Origin: JAOAIV01 sp038849555
Lineage (GTDB): Archaea; Thermoproteota; Bathyarchaeia; Bathyarchaeales; Bathycorpusculaceae
DNA length: 14,180 bases
Assembly: GCA_038849555.1 (NCBI GenBank)
Contig: JAWCMT010000038.1
Location: 1-14,180 of the forward strand
Reading direction: 5' to 3'
Shown: positions 12,649 through 14,180 of the stretch, in pieces
Position numbering within the stretch: position 1 is the first letter of the stretch
Layout of the letters: every line of letters starts with the position of its first letter
Notes under the pieces: generated by a model
What the model was told of the DNA's origin: nothing
What the model saw: the letters and a program-made list of their open reading frames with translations, nothing else
Database searches by the model: none
Program-made: the position numbers and the translations under genes

Positions 12649-14180
12649 CTAATGCTTCCTTTTAAGCATCACGACGGCAACCACTGCAATTATCACTACA
12701 ACAACCACAACAGCTATGTACAGGCCATACTGCTGCAGGAAATTGCCGCCAGGCGGGGCAACTCCTGTTTCGTAGCCAGCTGCAGCTAATAGCGATTTTG
12801 CTAATTCAACGTTATATTCGTAAGGCTTTAGTGACGTGTCAAATCCGGCAGTCAGGGTTGTAATAGGTGTGGTAACACCTGGGGTTCCATAACCATTTAG
12901 TATAGTGTTGATTATTTCCTGTCTTGGTATTAAGTGGCTGATTGCTTGTCTAACGTAGCGCGCAGCCTCAGCAGCTTTTGATGGGTCTTTCTTGCCCAGC
13001 GGCGTGTCAACGCCTGTTCCGAAAACTGGATGACGCATGTTAAAGCCAAGTTCCTGCACGCCGAAAGCGTCGTAATCAGCGTAGTCACCCCATGGCTTCT
13101 CGATACTTGCAAGCTTCGTTTCCAAATGGTATTGGGAATCTAATACGTCAACCGCGCCTGACTTGAGCGCCGAGAGTGCTGCATCAGAAGATTCTATGCA
13201 TTGCACATAGAATGTTTCTATCTTGAATGTCCCCGCTGCTTCTAGTGCGGCCTTGTTCCAGTAATTAGCATTTTTCGTCATTATGTTGGCGGTGGTTGTA
13301 GGGTCATAAGCTGCGTAAACGTATGGTCCAGTTCCTATTGGGCCATAAGCAGTGTAAGAACCGACAGTGTAGCTGCCAGATGCCGTGTTGAATGGGTGAG
13401 AAGCCCATTGTGACGGCGGGACATTTTCTAGCACATGCTTTGGAATTATGTAGGAACTCAATATGGTTTCAACGAAATATGCATAAGGCTTTGGAAGCCT
13501 AAACACAACAGTGTAGTCATCAACCACTTCGATGTTATCTGGGCTGCCTAAGATTTCTTCCACGAAGGCGCCTGTTGGCGAGGCAATGTCAGGATTCATG
13601 GCGGAATCAAACGTGAATTTAACGTCGTCAGCGGTAAATTCGACACCATCATGCCATNNNNNNNNNNNNNNNNNNNNNNNNNNNNNNNNNNNNNNNNNNN
13701 NCACACCCTGCCTGAGATGCACGGTCCATGTCTTCTGATCAGAGGCGACTTCCCAGCTTGTCGCAAGCGCAGGAACCATTTCCATGTCGATTAAATCCCA
13801 TCTTTCTGCGAGGCTGTCAAAAACGTTGTCGTAGACTGTTAAGTCATAATACGATGTAGTTAGCAGCGGGTTCAGGCCTTCTTCTGGCGCTGGTCCTGTT
13901 TGTGCCAAAACTATGGTTGTCTGAGTGCTACCAGCGGCTAATTTCCAGTTCTTAACTCTGGGCCACGCGGGATAGTGATATGCCAAGAAGGGCTCTTTCT
14001 GCAGGGCTGTTGGGTCGAAGGCCACAACTTCCCTTGTGTAGAGTATGGTTGCTGATGGCTGTTCTTCATATGCCACTTTTTGCCATTGCTTTACATATTC
14101 GAGGCGTTTGTTTTCGTCAACTGTCTCCTTGATTAGTCGGCATAATCTATCGTTCTCAGCGTTATCCCATAGGTAGTAGT
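12649..14180 (-). CDS. ABC substrate-binding protein (family 5, peptide type), tandem domains, 5'-partial
   Basis: The frame has no stop from the right edge to TAA 12651-12649, so the gene begins outside the window; GTG 14076 is only an internal codon. The first 50 residues, with NDRLCRLIKETVDENKRLEY, VKQWQKVAYEEQP and ILYTREV, look like the C-terminal end of an SBP_bac_5 domain. After WPRVKNWKL a second domain starts: TTIVLAQTGPAPEEGLNPLL, YDNVFDSLAERW, VPALATSWEVASDQKTWTVH, LRQGV, the N gap, WHDGVEFTADDVKFTFD, then YVRQAISHLIPRQEIINTIL and AKSLLAAAGYETG. There it stops being a full domain, and a membrane anchor follows (LYIAVVVVVVIIAVVAVVML, then KRKH). Such proteins hold peptides or sugars at the archaeal surface for an ABC importer. 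No permease gene is in view. Confidence 0.85.
   Translation of the reverse strand, partial: YYLWDNAENDRLCRLIKETVDENKRLEYVKQWQKVAYEEQPSATILYTREVVAFDPTALQKEPFLAYHYPAWPRVKNWKLAAGSTQTTIVLAQTGPAPEEGLNPLLTTSYYDLTVYDNVFDSLAERWDLIDMEMVPALATSWEVASDQKTWTVHLRQGVXXXXXXXXXXXXXXXWHDGVEFTADDVKFTFDSAMNPDIASPTGAFVEEILGSPDNIEVVDDYTVVFRLPKPYAYFVETILSSYIIPKHVLENVPPSQWASHPFNTASGSYTVGSYTAYGPIGTGPYVYAAYDPTTTANIMTKNANYWNKAALEAAGTFKIETFYVQCIESSDAALSALKSGAVDVLDSQYHLETKLASIEKPWGDYADYDAFGVQELGFNMRHPVFGTGVDTPLGKKDPSKAAEAARYVRQAISHLIPRQEIINTILNGYGTPGVTTPITTLTAGFDTSLKPYEYNVELAKSLLAAAGYETGVAPPGGNFLQQYGLYIAVVVVVVIIAVVAVVMLKRKH
13658..13701. other. Assembly gap (44 N) inside the substrate-binding protein gene
   Basis: Forty-four N interrupt the gene between LRQGV and WHDGVEF. 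The reading frame is the same on both sides if the length is taken as given. Family members have only about one residue at this place, so the true gap is probably only a few bases; see findings. Confidence 0.98.

Overview
The window looks like a scaffold of an uncultured archaeon. The tRNA genes do not encode CCA, AT-rich TATA-type boxes lie about 40 bases upstream of both tRNAs, genes carry purine-rich ribosome binding sites and several start at TTG or GTG, and the families (Hsp20 beside an ArsR-type regulator, DUF1614, DUF2061, small zinc-ribbon proteins, a substrate-binding protein with a C-terminal membrane anchor) are typically archaeal. The overall flavour is that of Bathyarchaeia-like genomes, but that placement is an inference. 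A run of 44 N at 13658-13701 marks an assembly gap.

Left part (1-3095), housekeeping: the end of an Hsp20 chaperone, an ArsR-like regulator with a second C-terminal HTH, a DUF1614 membrane protein with a palindrome over its promoter, a double zinc-ribbon protein, tRNA-Val(CAC), and two very small genes whose stop codons overlap tail to tail (a 44-residue single-span membrane protein and a 52-residue alpha/beta protein).

Middle part (3096-7090), an accessory island next to tRNA-Phe(GAA). On the minus strand five very small genes are packed with overlapping or near-overlapping stop and start codons: two broken ORFs, a CxxC mini-protein, a PD-(D/E)XK (VRR-NUC-like) nuclease, and a frameshifted ribbon-helix-helix gene whose open frame runs into the antisense of the tRNA. 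Divergently on the plus strand lies a STAND-like P-loop ATPase with nine TPR repeats. Its frame is interrupted by a UGA exactly inside the Walker A motif and by a UAA just after the likely original start. Behind it, 6542-7090 holds at least one more decayed ORF. I read this island as a degrading integrated element or defence-like cassette.

Right part (7091-14180), chromosomal again: a two-gene membrane unit (LEA14-like anchored protein plus four-span protein), a likely minus-strand operon of MFS transporter, EamA transporter and low-specificity L-threonine aldolase, a DUF2061 protein, a three-span membrane protein, and a 5'-truncated gene for a family 5 (peptide type) ABC substrate-binding protein. 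In that last protein the end of one binding domain precedes the start of a second, shortened one, which is followed directly by a membrane anchor.
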